A stretch of DNA of 46,403 nucleotides from Streptomyces hayashii (GTDB lineage: Bacteria; Actinomycetota; Actinomycetes; Streptomycetales; Streptomycetaceae). Location: positions 1 through 46,403 of the forward strand of contig NZ_JAHHIU010000117.1 of the NCBI RefSeq assembly GCF_024539815.1, given 5' to 3'. This document shows positions 24,328-31,907 of the stretch, in pieces. Below the pieces are notes generated by a model. It saw only the letters and a list, made by a program, of their open reading frames with translations. It was not told the origin of the DNA and searched no databases. Position 1 is the stretch's first letter, and each line of letters begins with the position of its first letter. The translations under genes were made by a program, and so were the position numbers.

Positions 24328-25089
24328 ATGACCGTCAGCTCTCGCGCCCAGTCGTTCGATGTAGCCGCGGCTCAGTACGCGGCGAGTCGGCCTTCGTATC
24401 CAGCCGTGCTCTTCGACTGCATCGAGGAGTTCGCACGCTGTCGTTTGTCGGGCGCCCGGGTCGCTGATGTCGGCGCGGGTACCGGAATCGCCAGCATGCT
24501 GCTGCGGGAACGAGGCGCTGATGTGATCGCTGTCGAGCCGGGTGAGGCCATGGCTCGTGAGTTCCACCAGGCGCTCCCGGGGGTGCCGATCGTGCGGGGT
24601 GACGGTAATGCGCTGCCGCTGGCCGAGGCTTCCTCCGACCTCATCACGTATGCCCAGTCCTGGCAGTGGACCGATCCCCGCCGGTCTGTCCCGGAGGCGT
24701 TGCGCGTCCTGCGAACGGGCGGTGCACTGGCGATCTGGTGGAACACCACGGCCTTCGACGTGCCGTGGATCCGCGAGCAGCACGGGCGTATCGCGCACCA
24801 CTGCGGGGTGAAGCCAAGGTCTGCGGTGCGTCCTTCGGACAGTGACGCCATCCGGCTGGCGGGGCTGACGGGGCTGCGAGTCGAGCGCCGTCAAGTGCGC
24901 TGGAGCCGCACCGTGTCTTTGGACGTGCATCTCGCCAACATCGGCAGCCGATCGGCGTTCCTCGTCCTTGAAGAGGCTGACCGTCAGGCGTTCTTCGTCG
25001 ACGAGCGTGAGCGGCTGGGCAGGATCTTTCCCCGCGAAGAGGTGGACGAGACCTACGTGGTTGATCTTCTCGTCGCGCTCCGTCCCTGA
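24328..25089 (+). CDS. Class I SAM-dependent methyltransferase
   Basis: Predicts 253 residues from ATG at 24328; an in-frame ATG at 24304 would add 8 residues, and GGAGGTGAT lies between the two. The N-terminal FDVAAAQYAASRPSYPAVLF motif marks the SAM enzymes related to UbiE/trans-aconitate methyltransferases. Motif I is VADVGAGTGIASMLL, the acidic strand end is VIAVEPGEAMA, and motif II is SSDLITYAQSWQWTDP. It ends at a family-like YVVDLLVALRP. The methyl acceptor is unknown. The gene is 55 bases after the decarboxylase and could be co-transcribed. Confidence 0.88.
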   Translation: MTVSSRAQSFDVAAAQYAASRPSYPAVLFDCIEEFARCRLSGARVADVGAGTGIASMLLRERGADVIAVEPGEAMAREFHQALPGVPIVRGDGNALPLAEASSDLITYAQSWQWTDPRRSVPEALRVLRTGGALAIWWNTTAFDVPWIREQHGRIAHHCGVKPRSAVRPSDSDAIRLAGLTGLRVERRQVRWSRTVSLDVHLANIGSRSAFLVLEEADRQAFFVDERERLGRIFPREEVDETYVVDLLVALRP

Positions 25090-25269
25090 CGACCTTGTTC
25101 TTCTTCGCCCAGCGGCGGACGTTCGGCCTGCGAAAATCGGACCGAGCAGGGGCTGGTCCGCCCGCCCCCGGGAGGCGGGCCGGCCTGTCGTCCCTACCCC
25201 GAGCCCACGTTCGGCGCCTTCCTCGACTGGATCAGCCGAGCCAACTCAGCGCCGCCGACGTCACGGCCG

Positions 25270-25352
25270 TCACCGCGCGGCGATCCGTTCCAGCAGGTCA
25301 AGGGTGGTGCGGTCGCCGGTGCGGTGAGCCTCTACCCGTGCGGATTCACCCC
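25270..25352 (-). other. Possible C-terminal coding fragment
   Basis: A minus-strand frame reads GESARVEAHRTGDRTTLDLL and ERIAAR before TGA at 25270-25272. The composition is convincing but there is no start, and a few bases upstream on that strand is the 3' end of the STAS gene. It could be the tail of a lost gene. The remaining bases between 25090 and 25362 show nothing else. Confidence 0.25.
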
Positions 25353-25362
25353 GATAGCGGGT

Positions 25363-25731
25363 TCAGGGGCGCAGGGCGTGTTCGAGGGTGGGATGGCAGG
25401 TGATGAGGGCGTCGACACCCACCAACTCCAGGACGCGCAGCACGGAATCCTGCGCGCCGGCGATCCGCACCCAGCCGTCGGTGTCGCTGACAGCCCGGTG
25501 GGCGGTGACGAAGACGTTGATGCCGGTGGAGTCCATGAAGGTCACGCCGCTGAGGTCCGCCACGATCCGCGGCGGCACGATCGTCTCGTCGCGGGCCAGC
25601 AGGGCATCGGTCAGGATGTCCTGGACGTCGTGGTCGATCTCGCCCTGGACGCTCACCACGCGGACGCCGTCGACGATGCGCTGCTCGACGGAGAACTGCT
25701 CCGGCTGGTCCGCTGTGTCGATGTCGGTCAC
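25363..25731 (-). CDS. STAS-domain anti-anti-sigma factor (SpoIIAA/RsbV-like)
   Basis: Predicts 122 residues from GTG at 25731, with GAGGA a few bases upstream. The core is an STAS fold: VVSVQGEIDHDVQDILTDAL, then VADLSGVTFMDSTGINVFVT with phosphorylatable Ser68. Such proteins bind an anti-sigma serine kinase and free its sigma factor when unphosphorylated. A HATPase kinase gene lies divergently 156 bases away, with inverted repeats in between, so the two are likely partners. No sigma factor gene is adjacent; the ECF factor at 7-8 kb belongs to another class and is not expected to be the target. Confidence 0.88.
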   Translation of the reverse strand: MTDIDTADQPEQFSVEQRIVDGVRVVSVQGEIDHDVQDILTDALLARDETIVPPRIVADLSGVTFMDSTGINVFVTAHRAVSDTDGWVRIAGAQDSVLRVLELVGVDALITCHPTLEHALRP

Positions 25732-25782
25732 TGTGTCCTCGGTTGTGCTCGGGCGTGCCCGTTCAGGGCCTGCGGCCTTGAT

Positions 25783-25846
25783 TGTGCCCCGACCGCCCGG
25801 GGCACATGCGCTCAGGCGGCCTGCGGAACAACATGCCCCGGGCATG
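25783..25846. promoter_or_regulatory. Two inverted repeats in the STAS/HATPase divergent promoter
   Basis: First repeat 25783-25806: TGTGCCCCG, 6 bases, CGGGGCACA (perfect arms). Second repeat 25832-25846: CATGCCC, one base, GGGCATG (perfect arms). Both share a GCCCCG-type core, as expected of two sites for one regulator; they could also form RNA hairpins in the leader of either gene. Confidence 0.45.
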
Positions 25847-25887
25847 CATGACGACAGGGAGGGTAGAGGCGAAGTCGTGAACGCAGA

Positions 25888-26361
25888 ATGAGGGCGACAC
25901 CAGGTGAACCCCACGCCTCCGACGGTGACGGGGCCGCGCCCGTCGAGCACTTGATCCGGGCCGGCTACGCCCTCGGCGGAGACGACGGCCGCATCGCCGA
26001 CGCCCGCCGCTGCGCCCTCGCCTTCCTCGACCAGGCCGAAGCCGACTACCCCCTGTCCGTGCCCGTGCGCATCCGGGAACTGACCCAGTTGGTCGTCAGC
26101 GAGCTGGTCACCAACGCCTGCAAGCACGCCCCCGGCCCGATCCTGGTGGAACTGGGCATCAGCGCCCATGCCGTGGACGTCGTCGTGTGGGACAGCGATC
26201 CCCTCGTGCCCGCCGCCCGGCCGACCGATCCCGACCGGATCGGCCAGCACGGCCTGGAGATCGTCAAGGCCGTCAGCCAGGACCTGGTCATCGAGCGGGA
26301 GCCGGTCGGCAAGCGCATCACGGCCCGCATCGCCCTGTCCGACGCACCGAACAGTCCCTGA
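25888..26361 (+). CDS. HATPase serine kinase / anti-sigma factor (RsbW-like)
   Basis: Predicts 157 residues. The GHKL ATP-binding fold shows an N box ELVTNACKHAPGPILVELG, a G1-like VVWDSDPLVPAARPTD and a G2-like RIGQHGLEIVKAVSQDLVI. It ends ITARIALSDAP. RsbW-type kinases sequester a sigma factor and phosphorylate an STAS partner on serine. The STAS gene at 25363-25731 is divergent from it, which is less common than the usual same-strand rsbV-rsbW order. In Streptomyces many such kinases act on other targets, so the true client is unknown. The start ATG at 25888 has no strong ribosome site. Confidence 0.85.
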   Translation: MRATPGEPHASDGDGAAPVEHLIRAGYALGGDDGRIADARRCALAFLDQAEADYPLSVPVRIRELTQLVVSELVTNACKHAPGPILVELGISAHAVDVVVWDSDPLVPAARPTDPDRIGQHGLEIVKAVSQDLVIEREPVGKRITARIALSDAPNSP

Positions 26362-26816
26362 CCACGCCACACTTCGTACGCGCAGCCGCCCGTGCACCTG
26401 TTCTGGCGGGAGTTCGCACCGAAACCACCCAGCCAGACGGGATCCCGGCGGACCGAACACACCGTGCCGCCAGCCGGCCAAGAGTGCGGGTCCGGGCCGG
26501 GTGTTGAGCTCCAGGCGGCGATCCGCGCTTTCCGGAGGCAGTGCGGAAGCGGCCGCCCGGGTCGGGCTTCAGAGAACGCTGCCTCGCTGGCTGCGCCCGT
26601 CGGTCCGGGCGAACAGGGTCTGGTCCATGGGATTCAACGGAGGCGAGTCGGGTCCGGCGGACACGGCACGGTGGCAATGAACGCCTCCCGGACCAGGTCG
26701 CGGTGGGCATCCGGCAAGGCCGCGCGCGCGTGCGGAGACCGCCGTCGTGCCGGCCGGGAGTGGGAGACGCTCGCCGCGGGCGTGGAGGCGCTGCCGTGAT
26801 CACCCGACTGGCGGAT
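26362..26816. other. Intergenic stretch, no gene supported
   Basis: About 455 bases. A minus-strand tail near 26637-26730 reads like a C-terminus (LPDAHRDLVREAFIATVPC) but has no start, so it may be a remnant. Nothing else is supported. Confidence 0.4.
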
Positions 26817-26837
26817 ATATATCGATGCTCGATATAT
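26817..26837. promoter_or_regulatory. PadR operator and core promoter
   Basis: Perfect inverted repeat ATATATCGA-TGC-TCGATATAT, very AT-rich against the background, ending 9 bases before the PadR ATG. The embedded TATATT (26833-26838) could be a -10 box, which would make the transcript leaderless. Autorepression by PadR is the simplest reading. Confidence 0.65.
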
Positions 26838-26846
26838 TCTCGAAGC

Positions 26847-27188
26847 ATGACCAGACGGAATCTGCCGTTGACGGAACCGCAGTACTTCATCCTTGCTGCG
26901 CTCATGGATGGGCCGTTGCACGGTTACGGCATCATCAAGGCTGCCGAGCAGGCCACGGACGGGCGGCTCCGGATCGCTGTCGCCACGCTCTACGGCGCGC
27001 TGGAGCGGATGGAGCGGGCCGGGCTGGTGTCCGCCGGCCATGAGGAGATCGTGGACGGGCGGGCGCGGCGCTACTACCGGCTCACCGAGGACGGCACCGA
27101 GGCGCTCGGCCGGGAAGCGCTGCGGATGCAGCAGGCGGCGGCCGTCGTCATCGGACGCGCGCGGGATGCCGGAGCGGCCCCGGCATGA
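26847..27188 (+). CDS. PadR-family transcriptional regulator
   Basis: Predicts 113 residues. The winged helix is PadR type: LTEPQYFILAALMDGPLHGY, then GRLRIAVATLYGALERMERA and the wing DGRARRYYRLTEDG. A short C-terminal helix (LGREALRMQQAAAVVIGRAR) would dimerise. No ribosome site precedes the ATG, consistent with a leaderless message. The stop overlaps the start of a membrane-protein gene as ATGA, so the two are coupled; PadR regulators are often paired with membrane proteins or transporters they control. Confidence 0.92.
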   Translation: MTRRNLPLTEPQYFILAALMDGPLHGYGIIKAAEQATDGRLRIAVATLYGALERMERAGLVSAGHEEIVDGRARRYYRLTEDGTEALGREALRMQQAAAVVIGRARDAGAAPA

Positions 27189-28141
27189 ATCGTCTGCTGC
27201 TTGCGGCCTATCCCAAGTCCTACCGTTCCCAGCAGGGCAAGGAGTTACTGGCCTGCCTGGCCGAAGCGTATCCCGGCCGGTCCTGGCCGCCGCCGCGGGA
27301 AGTCGCCGCCTTGGTGCGCGTCGGGGTGCAGGCCCGCGCCCGTGCCACCGTTGACGACTCCGCTCGGCCGTGGTGGCTGGACGGCATCCATCTGGCCGCC
27401 CAGGCCCTCGCCGCACTGGCGCTGGTTCCGTACTTGCAGGATGTGTGGCACTGGGCACTGCACATCGACCCCGGACAGCACGCCATCGCCTTCCACTTCT
27501 CCGGCTGGTATCCGTGGGCCGGAGGTCCCACGCGGATACGGTTGCTGCCCTACGGGCTGCTTCCGCTGGGCTGCCTGATCGCTCTGCTGCGTGGCAGAGC
27601 GTGGATCGCGCTGCCGGCCGCGGCAGCCATGATCTGGGCGGGCGCCACGTCCCACGGCCGCACCCTCTTCGGCAGCGAGGGCAAGGCGGGCTTGAGCTAC
27701 TACGGGTTGGGCGCCCCGCTGACGGCCCGTGACCTGGTGCTCTCGGGGGCACTGTGCGCCGCGTGCGCCGTGCTGGCGCTCTGCCGGCCCAGTCGTCTGC
27801 GACGCCGCTCGTACCGTTGGCTGGCCCCTGTCGTGCTCGCCATGTTCGTGGCCGGGGGCCTGCACATCATCTCCGTCAGTCCGGTTTTCCAGCGCGGCTT
27901 GTTCGTCATTGAGGTCGCCGCGCTGCTCGGCGCGTGGGTGGCGACGGCAGCCACCGGCGACCACCGGTGGCTGATCCCCGTCGCGGCGGTCGCGATCGTC
28001 CGCACGCAGGCGATCGTCGTCCAGCCGGACGCGTTCATGCAGTCCCTTCCGGACCTGGTCGTTCTCCTCCTCCTGATCGCGCCCCTCCCCGCCCTGGCGA
28101 TCACTGCCCAGCGCCGGCAGGGCCGGGCACTCCTCGAATAG
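27185..28141 (+). CDS. Polytopic membrane protein coupled to PadR
   Basis: Predicts 318 residues. A cytoplasmic N-terminus (LLLAAYPKSYRSQQGKELLA) resembles the beginning of PadR-associated membrane proteins and is followed by about eight hydrophobic segments, for example LAAQALAALALVPYL, WIALPAAAAMIWAG, WLAPVVLAMFVAGG and LPDLVVLLLLIAPLPALAIT. There is no ATPase or recognisable transporter motif. It overlaps the PadR stop and is followed by a hairpin. PadR probably represses its own operon and so this protein, perhaps in response to membrane or drug stress. The molecular function is unknown. Confidence 0.8.
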   Translation: MNRLLLAAYPKSYRSQQGKELLACLAEAYPGRSWPPPREVAALVRVGVQARARATVDDSARPWWLDGIHLAAQALAALALVPYLQDVWHWALHIDPGQHAIAFHFSGWYPWAGGPTRIRLLPYGLLPLGCLIALLRGRAWIALPAAAAMIWAGATSHGRTLFGSEGKAGLSYYGLGAPLTARDLVLSGALCAACAVLALCRPSRLRRRSYRWLAPVVLAMFVAGGLHIISVSPVFQRGLFVIEVAALLGAWVATAATGDHRWLIPVAAVAIVRTQAIVVQPDAFMQSLPDLVVLLLLIAPLPALAITAQRRQGRALLE

Positions 28142-28154
28142 GAGCGGACCCCCG

Positions 28155-28181
28155 GTGGGCCGGCCGAGCCCGGCGGCCCAC
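28155..28181 (+). terminator. Hairpin after the PadR-membrane protein operon
   Basis: GTGGGCCG / CGGCCCAC stem of 8 bp with an 11-base loop, 14 bases past the stop codon. No U-tract. Possible attenuation before the PAP2 gene. Confidence 0.4.
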
Positions 28182-28235
28182 GCCGTGCCCCAAGACGTAC
28201 GTGACCCGACTCCCCTCAACGGAAGAAACCGAGCG

Positions 28236-29156
28236 ATGACCCAGCACGATTCTCCGACCCTGCCCGAGCACCGTCCGGGGGCCTCAAGGCAGGCCCCCGA
28301 TGCCCCCGACGCCCCCAGTCCGTCGGGGACGACACGGCCGTGGATGCCGGCTCTGGTCTACACCCTGGGGTTCCTGGCGGTCTACCTGCTCGCCATCTGC
28401 ACCCCGTGGGGGCAACGAGCTGAGAACGCCCTGTTCGGCCTCGGCAAGCAGGGCAGCGAAGAAGCATGGATCTACCCCCTGTCCGGAGCGGCCTACGGCT
28501 CGACGCCCCTGCCGCCGCTGGAATTGAGCGCCAAGCCCACCGTGATGGTGGGCCTGGCCGTCATCGTGGTCATCACCCTGGTGCGGCGGTGCTGGTGGCC
28601 CGGGTGCGCGGCGCTCGGCGTCGTCATTTTCACGACCGGAGGCAAGGATGTGCTCAAATCGACCCTGCCCCGCCCCGATCTGGTGGGCGCGCCCGAGAAT
28701 CTCCTTGATCAGGGATTCCCCAGCGGGCACACCGCCATCCCCGCCGCGCTGACTCTCGCCGCCGTCCTCGTGGTTTCCCCCCGCATACGCCCCTACGTCG
28801 CCACGGCCGGCGTGTTGTGGCTCGCCTGCATCGCCGCCGCCAGCGCGACCATGGGCGGCCACCGGCCCAGTGAAGTGCTCGGGGCCACTCTGTTGGCCTG
28901 TGCCTGTTACGGCCTCGCAACCTGGCTGCTGCCGCCGGCCGCCGCGCCACGCGCCACCCGGAGCACCCGTGTGCTGCCCGTCGTCACCTTGACGGTGGCA
29001 TTGGCCATCGCCCTCGTTTCCGGCGCCCGGAACGACACCCTCACCAGGTCACTGGTCTCAGCGGCGACGGCCTTCATATGTGCGGTCCTGGTCTGGTACG
29101 CGGCAGTCGGGCGGCCCGCACACGCCGCACGCCGCACACGCGCCACACCGAACTGA
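28236..29156 (+). CDS. PAP2-family membrane phosphatase
   Basis: Predicts 306 residues from ATG at 28236. After a Pro-rich cytoplasmic tail, membrane segments include MPALVYTLGFLAVYLLAI and LAVIVVITLVRRCWW. The PAP2 signatures are KSTLPRPD (motif 1), FPSGHTAIPAAL (motif 2, with Ser-Gly-His) and ATMGGHRPSEVLGA (motif 3, with the nucleophilic His). Motif 3 has Glu where Asp is usual and lacks the leading Arg, so activity may be altered. Such enzymes dephosphorylate lipid phosphates such as undecaprenyl pyrophosphate or phosphatidic acid. The C-terminus adds two more hydrophobic segments. It follows the PadR operon by about 95 bases and may be read with it. Confidence 0.85.
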   Translation: MTQHDSPTLPEHRPGASRQAPDAPDAPSPSGTTRPWMPALVYTLGFLAVYLLAICTPWGQRAENALFGLGKQGSEEAWIYPLSGAAYGSTPLPPLELSAKPTVMVGLAVIVVITLVRRCWWPGCAALGVVIFTTGGKDVLKSTLPRPDLVGAPENLLDQGFPSGHTAIPAALTLAAVLVVSPRIRPYVATAGVLWLACIAAASATMGGHRPSEVLGATLLACACYGLATWLLPPAAAPRATRSTRVLPVVTLTVALAIALVSGARNDTLTRSLVSAATAFICAVLVWYAAVGRPAHAARRTRATPN

Positions 29157-29562
29157 CGCTCCGGCCGGCTCCGGGCGGGAACCGGCGCATCCCGGCAAAG
29201 CGGCGATCCGATGCAACGGCCCAGTCGTGGAAGCCGTCGACGCCCGAGCGGGGGGATGCAGTCCCGCCCGGAGAGTCCTCCCGCAGTCCGGTCAACAGGT
29301 CTGGGACGGACGCCCCCCCAGCGCACACAATGACCGCGGCGAGGCTTGGGCAGCAGTAGTCGCGACAGTTGAACCCGCATGGCCAATGAACCCGCATGGC
29401 CAAGGTGCCCCGGGGGCTCGTTGGACAACGAACCGCGGCCGAAGGAACAGCATCACAGGACCTGCCGCAGTTCATCGACGGTCCGCTCCGCTGATCTTCA
29501 TCAATCGGGAGGGGCCTTCGCCGACCGCTGTCACTTCACGTCGTTCGCAGCCCGGGCGGACC
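29157..29562. other. Intergenic stretch, no gene supported
   Basis: About 400 bases between a plus-strand phosphatase gene and a minus-strand region. No conserved frame or strong hairpin was found. Confidence 0.4.
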
Positions 29563-29730
29563 TCACTCCGTTCCTGACCGGGTGAGGTCCTTCCCCTCCG
29601 CGAGCTCGTTCACGTCCACCCCGCGCACTCGGGCCAACTCGTGTTTCAGTGCTGCGCGTTCGGTGCCACCGGCTATGTCGTTGGCGAGTTCTTCGAGGCT
29701 GACCTGGTCGCGGGAGCCGGGTTCGATGTG
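29563..29730 (-). pseudogene. Orphan C-terminal coding segment overlapping the gntR 3' end
   Basis: In a frame different from gntR, codons read HIEPGSRDQVSLEELANDIA, GGTERAALKHELARVRGVDV and NELAEGKDLTRSGTE before TGA. The composition is strongly protein-like, with alternating charged helices. It overlaps the last 58 bases of gntR and has no evident start. It may be the remains of a small gene or a C-terminus that a frameshift separated from its protein. The family is not recognised. Confidence 0.3.
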
Positions 29731-30395
29731 CCGCTGACGACGTCCACCGCGTGGCGGCGGTGGGCGGCGAAGAGGGGGAGGGCGGCCTCGGGGTCGCGGG
29801 CGCGCAGGGCGGCGGCCAGTGCGTGGTGCTCCTGGGGGATGCAGCCGAGGTAGCCCCCGGTGCTGATGCCGATGCGGGTCAGCAGGAACAGGTGGACCTG
29901 GCAGCGGATGGTCTCCCAGGCCGCGGTCAGGCGCTGGTGGCCGGTGGCGGCGAAGACGGCGTCGTGGAAGGCGATGTCGGCGCGGACCATGGCGTGCGGG
30001 TCCGTCATGCGGTCCATTGCGCTCGCCGCCTTCTCGACGGCGGCGAGGTCCTCGTCCGAGGCGTGGGCGATGACCTGTCGGACGGCGAGATCCTCCAGCG
30101 CGCCGCGCAGGCTGTCGAGCTCGGCGACATCCTCGGCGGACAGCGTCGTGACCACGGTGCCGCGGTGCCAGGCGCAGTGCACGAGGCCCTCCCGCTCCAG
30201 CACCCGCAGCGCCTCACGCACGGGGCCCCTGCTGACCTGCAGCACGCCGGCGAGTTCGACTTCGCGCAGCGGCGCCCCTGGAGCGTAGGCACCACTGAAG
30301 ATCGCCTCCCGGATCCGGTCGGCGACCTCGTCGGCCAGTCCGCGACGGCGGGCGGGGGCCACCGCGCGATCCCCTATGGGTTGCGTCGTCTCCAT
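29673..30395 (-). CDS. GntR/FadR-family repressor (FCD domain)
   Basis: Predicts 240 residues. The N-terminal winged HTH includes LADEVADRIREAIFSGAYAP, LAGVLQVSRGPVREALRVLE and the wing HCAWHRGTVVTTL. The C-terminal FCD domain is all-helical with metal/ligand residues in ADIAFHDAVFAATGHQR and PQEHHALAAALRARD; the conserved D/H pattern of FCD sites is present. It ends VSGTSNPAPATRSASKNSPT, a low-complexity tail. It is divergent from an NAD(P)-binding protein, RidA, Old Yellow Enzyme and VOC set. Two palindromes of the form RATGT-NN-ACATY lie in the shared region, one directly next to its start. It is the likely repressor of that operon and of itself. Confidence 0.9.
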   Translation of the reverse strand: METTQPIGDRAVAPARRRGLADEVADRIREAIFSGAYAPGAPLREVELAGVLQVSRGPVREALRVLEREGLVHCAWHRGTVVTTLSAEDVAELDSLRGALEDLAVRQVIAHASDEDLAAVEKAASAMDRMTDPHAMVRADIAFHDAVFAATGHQRLTAAWETIRCQVHLFLLTRIGISTGGYLGCIPQEHHALAAALRARDPEAALPLFAAHRRHAVDVVSGTSNPAPATRSASKNSPTT

Positions 30396-30400
30396 GTCGT

Positions 30401-30412
30401 GATGTTAACATC
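30401..30412. promoter_or_regulatory. GntR operator 1
   Basis: GATGTTAACATC, a perfect 12-bp palindrome, 5 bases upstream of the gntR ATG. It fits the FadR-type consensus of short palindromes with a TNNNA-like centre. Confidence 0.6.
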
Positions 30413-30427
30413 AGCGGGCGTTGTCCT

Positions 30428-30439
30428 AATGTCAACATT
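30428..30439. promoter_or_regulatory. GntR operator 2
   Basis: AATGT-CA-ACATT, arms perfect, 15 bases from operator 1 and 49 bases before the NAD(P)-binding gene. It shares the RATGT/ACATY form with operator 1. Confidence 0.6.
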
Positions 30440-30488
30440 GCTACAAGTCAGGTCGGTGGTCAGTCCGGCCGGGAAAGAGGCGATTCTC

Positions 30489-31151
30489 GTGAAGGTGTTC
30501 CAGATCGGAGCCGCCGGAGGCGTCGGCAGGAGGCTCGCCCGCCTGCTGTCCGAGCGCGGCGACGAGGTGACCGGCATGCACCGTGACCCGGCCCAGGCCG
30601 ACACGATCCGCGCGACCGGTGCGACGCCGGTGACCGGTGATCTGATCGCCGACTCCGTGAAAGAACTCGCCGGCAAGCTCGCCGGGCACGACGCAGTGGT
30701 GTTCTCGGCCGGAGCCCACGGAACCGGCATGGACAAGACCTCCCTCATCGACGGCAAGGGCCTGGAGAAGGCGGCAGCCGCGGCGGAGACCGCGGGGGTT
30801 CCGCGCTTCGTCCTCGTCTCCGTGTTCCCCGACGCCCTGCGCGGCGCTGCGGCGTCCGAAGGCTTCGAGCACTACGTCAAGGTCAAGAAGAGTGCCGACG
30901 TCCATCTCACCGGCACCGGCACCGGCACCGGCCTGGACTGGCTGATCGTCCGCCCCGGCACCCTGCTGGACGGACCGGGCGCCGGGCGGGTCACCGCCGG
31001 GCCCGCGGTCGAATACGGCGACGTGCACCGCGACGATGTCGCCGCGTTCATCGGCGCCGCCCTGCACGAGCCCGCCCTCAGCCGCGTCATCGTCGAGCTG
31101 ACCTCCGGTGACATACCCGTCGCGAACGCGGTCGCCCACCTCGCCACCTGA
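30489..31151 (+). CDS. NAD(P)-binding atypical SDR-family protein
   Basis: Predicts 220 residues from GTG at 30489. The N-terminal Rossmann motif is VFQIGAAGGVGRRLARLLSE, followed by VTGDLIADSVKELAGKLAGH and VVFSAGAHGTGMDKTSLID. The atypical SDR active-site region is FVLVSVFPDALRG, and LDWLIVRPGTLLDGPGAGRV follows. A Tyr-x3-Lys pair is not clear, as in NmrA/YwnB-like members that bind nucleotide. Residues in the TGTGTGTG stretch are written by a six-base repeat at 30909-30932. It is the first gene of the GntR-controlled operon, followed 55 bases later by the RidA region. Confidence 0.85.
   Translation: MKVFQIGAAGGVGRRLARLLSERGDEVTGMHRDPAQADTIRATGATPVTGDLIADSVKELAGKLAGHDAVVFSAGAHGTGMDKTSLIDGKGLEKAAAAAETAGVPRFVLVSVFPDALRGAAASEGFEHYVKVKKSADVHLTGTGTGTGLDWLIVRPGTLLDGPGAGRVTAGPAVEYGDVHRDDVAAFIGAALHEPALSRVIVELTSGDIPVANAVAHLAT
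30909..30932 (+). repeat. ACCGGC tandem repeat inside the SDR gene
   Basis: Four perfect ACCGGC units in frame, coding Thr-Gly four times in a loop. Copy-number change would add or remove two residues without breaking the frame. Confidence 0.7.
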
Positions 31152-31206
31152 GCCAGGTGCACCTCCCGACCCTGCATCCCCCACCCCCACCGGAAGGATC
31201 ACCACC

Positions 31207-31543
31207 ATGACCACGATCGACTCCTACAGTCACGGCGTCAGCGTCGAAGTCGTCGGGGAACAGGAATTCGCCCTCTTCGTCGTGAGAGAGCTGGCCCGAG
31301 ACGTAGATCGTGTGCTCGACCCGGATGGCCTGGGCGAATCCGAACTCGCACTCGCCGGAGGTCGTCTCGGAGACCCAGTACATCGTCGACCTGCCGAGGT
31401 ACAGCGACGCGATGGCGGCCGCCAACCTCGCCTACTTCGGCGACCACCGCCCCACCAGCAGCACCATCGGCGTCGCCCACCTGTTCTTCCCCGGCCAGCT
31501 CATCGAGACCGACTTCGTCGTCGACACCCGCCTCCCCGCCTGA
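31207..31543. pseudogene. ridA: RidA-family gene broken by an apparent internal inversion
   Basis: On the plus strand an ATG at 31207 with GGAAGG upstream opens MTTIDSYSHGVSVEV, then the frame becomes unlike RidA. The RidA N-terminal half (VSETTSGECEFGFAQAIRV, then HTIYVSGQLSHDEEGEFLFP) is instead on the minus strand, 31240-31383. The C-terminal half (VVSETQYIVDLPRYSDAM, LAYFGDHRPTSSTIGVAHLF, FPGQLIETDFVVDTRLPA) is on the plus strand, 31364-31543. At the junction is a palindrome GTCTC-G-GAGAC at 31364-31374. No single frame makes a RidA protein, which would deaminate reactive enamine/imine intermediates. About 20-25 residues between the halves also seem lost. The gene is in the GntR-regulated operon. 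Confidence 0.75.
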
Positions 31544-31907
31544 TGGCACAGGCGTAGTGGAACTCGGCACCGGGGAGAGCGGCGGCGCCTACCGGTAACG
31601 GCTCGTGGCACTGGACGACGCCGGCCGGAAGCCGACGTAAGGAGATCGTCGAGGTGCCACTGCCGGTCCGCACGCACCTCTCGACGCTGCACGTCCGAAC
31701 GGTCGCCGACACCGGTGGCGCGCCCTCCTCAGCCGGCAGGCCGCCTTCGATCCGACCGAGGGGACCACCGCCCACGGAGTCACCGGGCTCCTCGAATCGG
31801 CCTACGTCCCGGCCCTCGCCGGCCTCCACAGGGTCATGATCTGACACCGGACGGCAGCCGACCCGCCCAGTACGCCGACCGCCCACCACGAAGGAAGCAC
31901 CACCCGC
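31544..31907 (+). other. Gap with a coding-like tail ending at 31844
   Basis: A frame ending TGA at 31842-31844 reads LLSRQAAFDPTEGTTAHGVT then GLLESAYVPALAGLHRVMI, which looks like the C-terminus of an enzyme, but no start is available; it is probably a gene fragment. The rest holds nothing I can support. The Old Yellow Enzyme gene begins 63 bases later. Confidence 0.35.
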
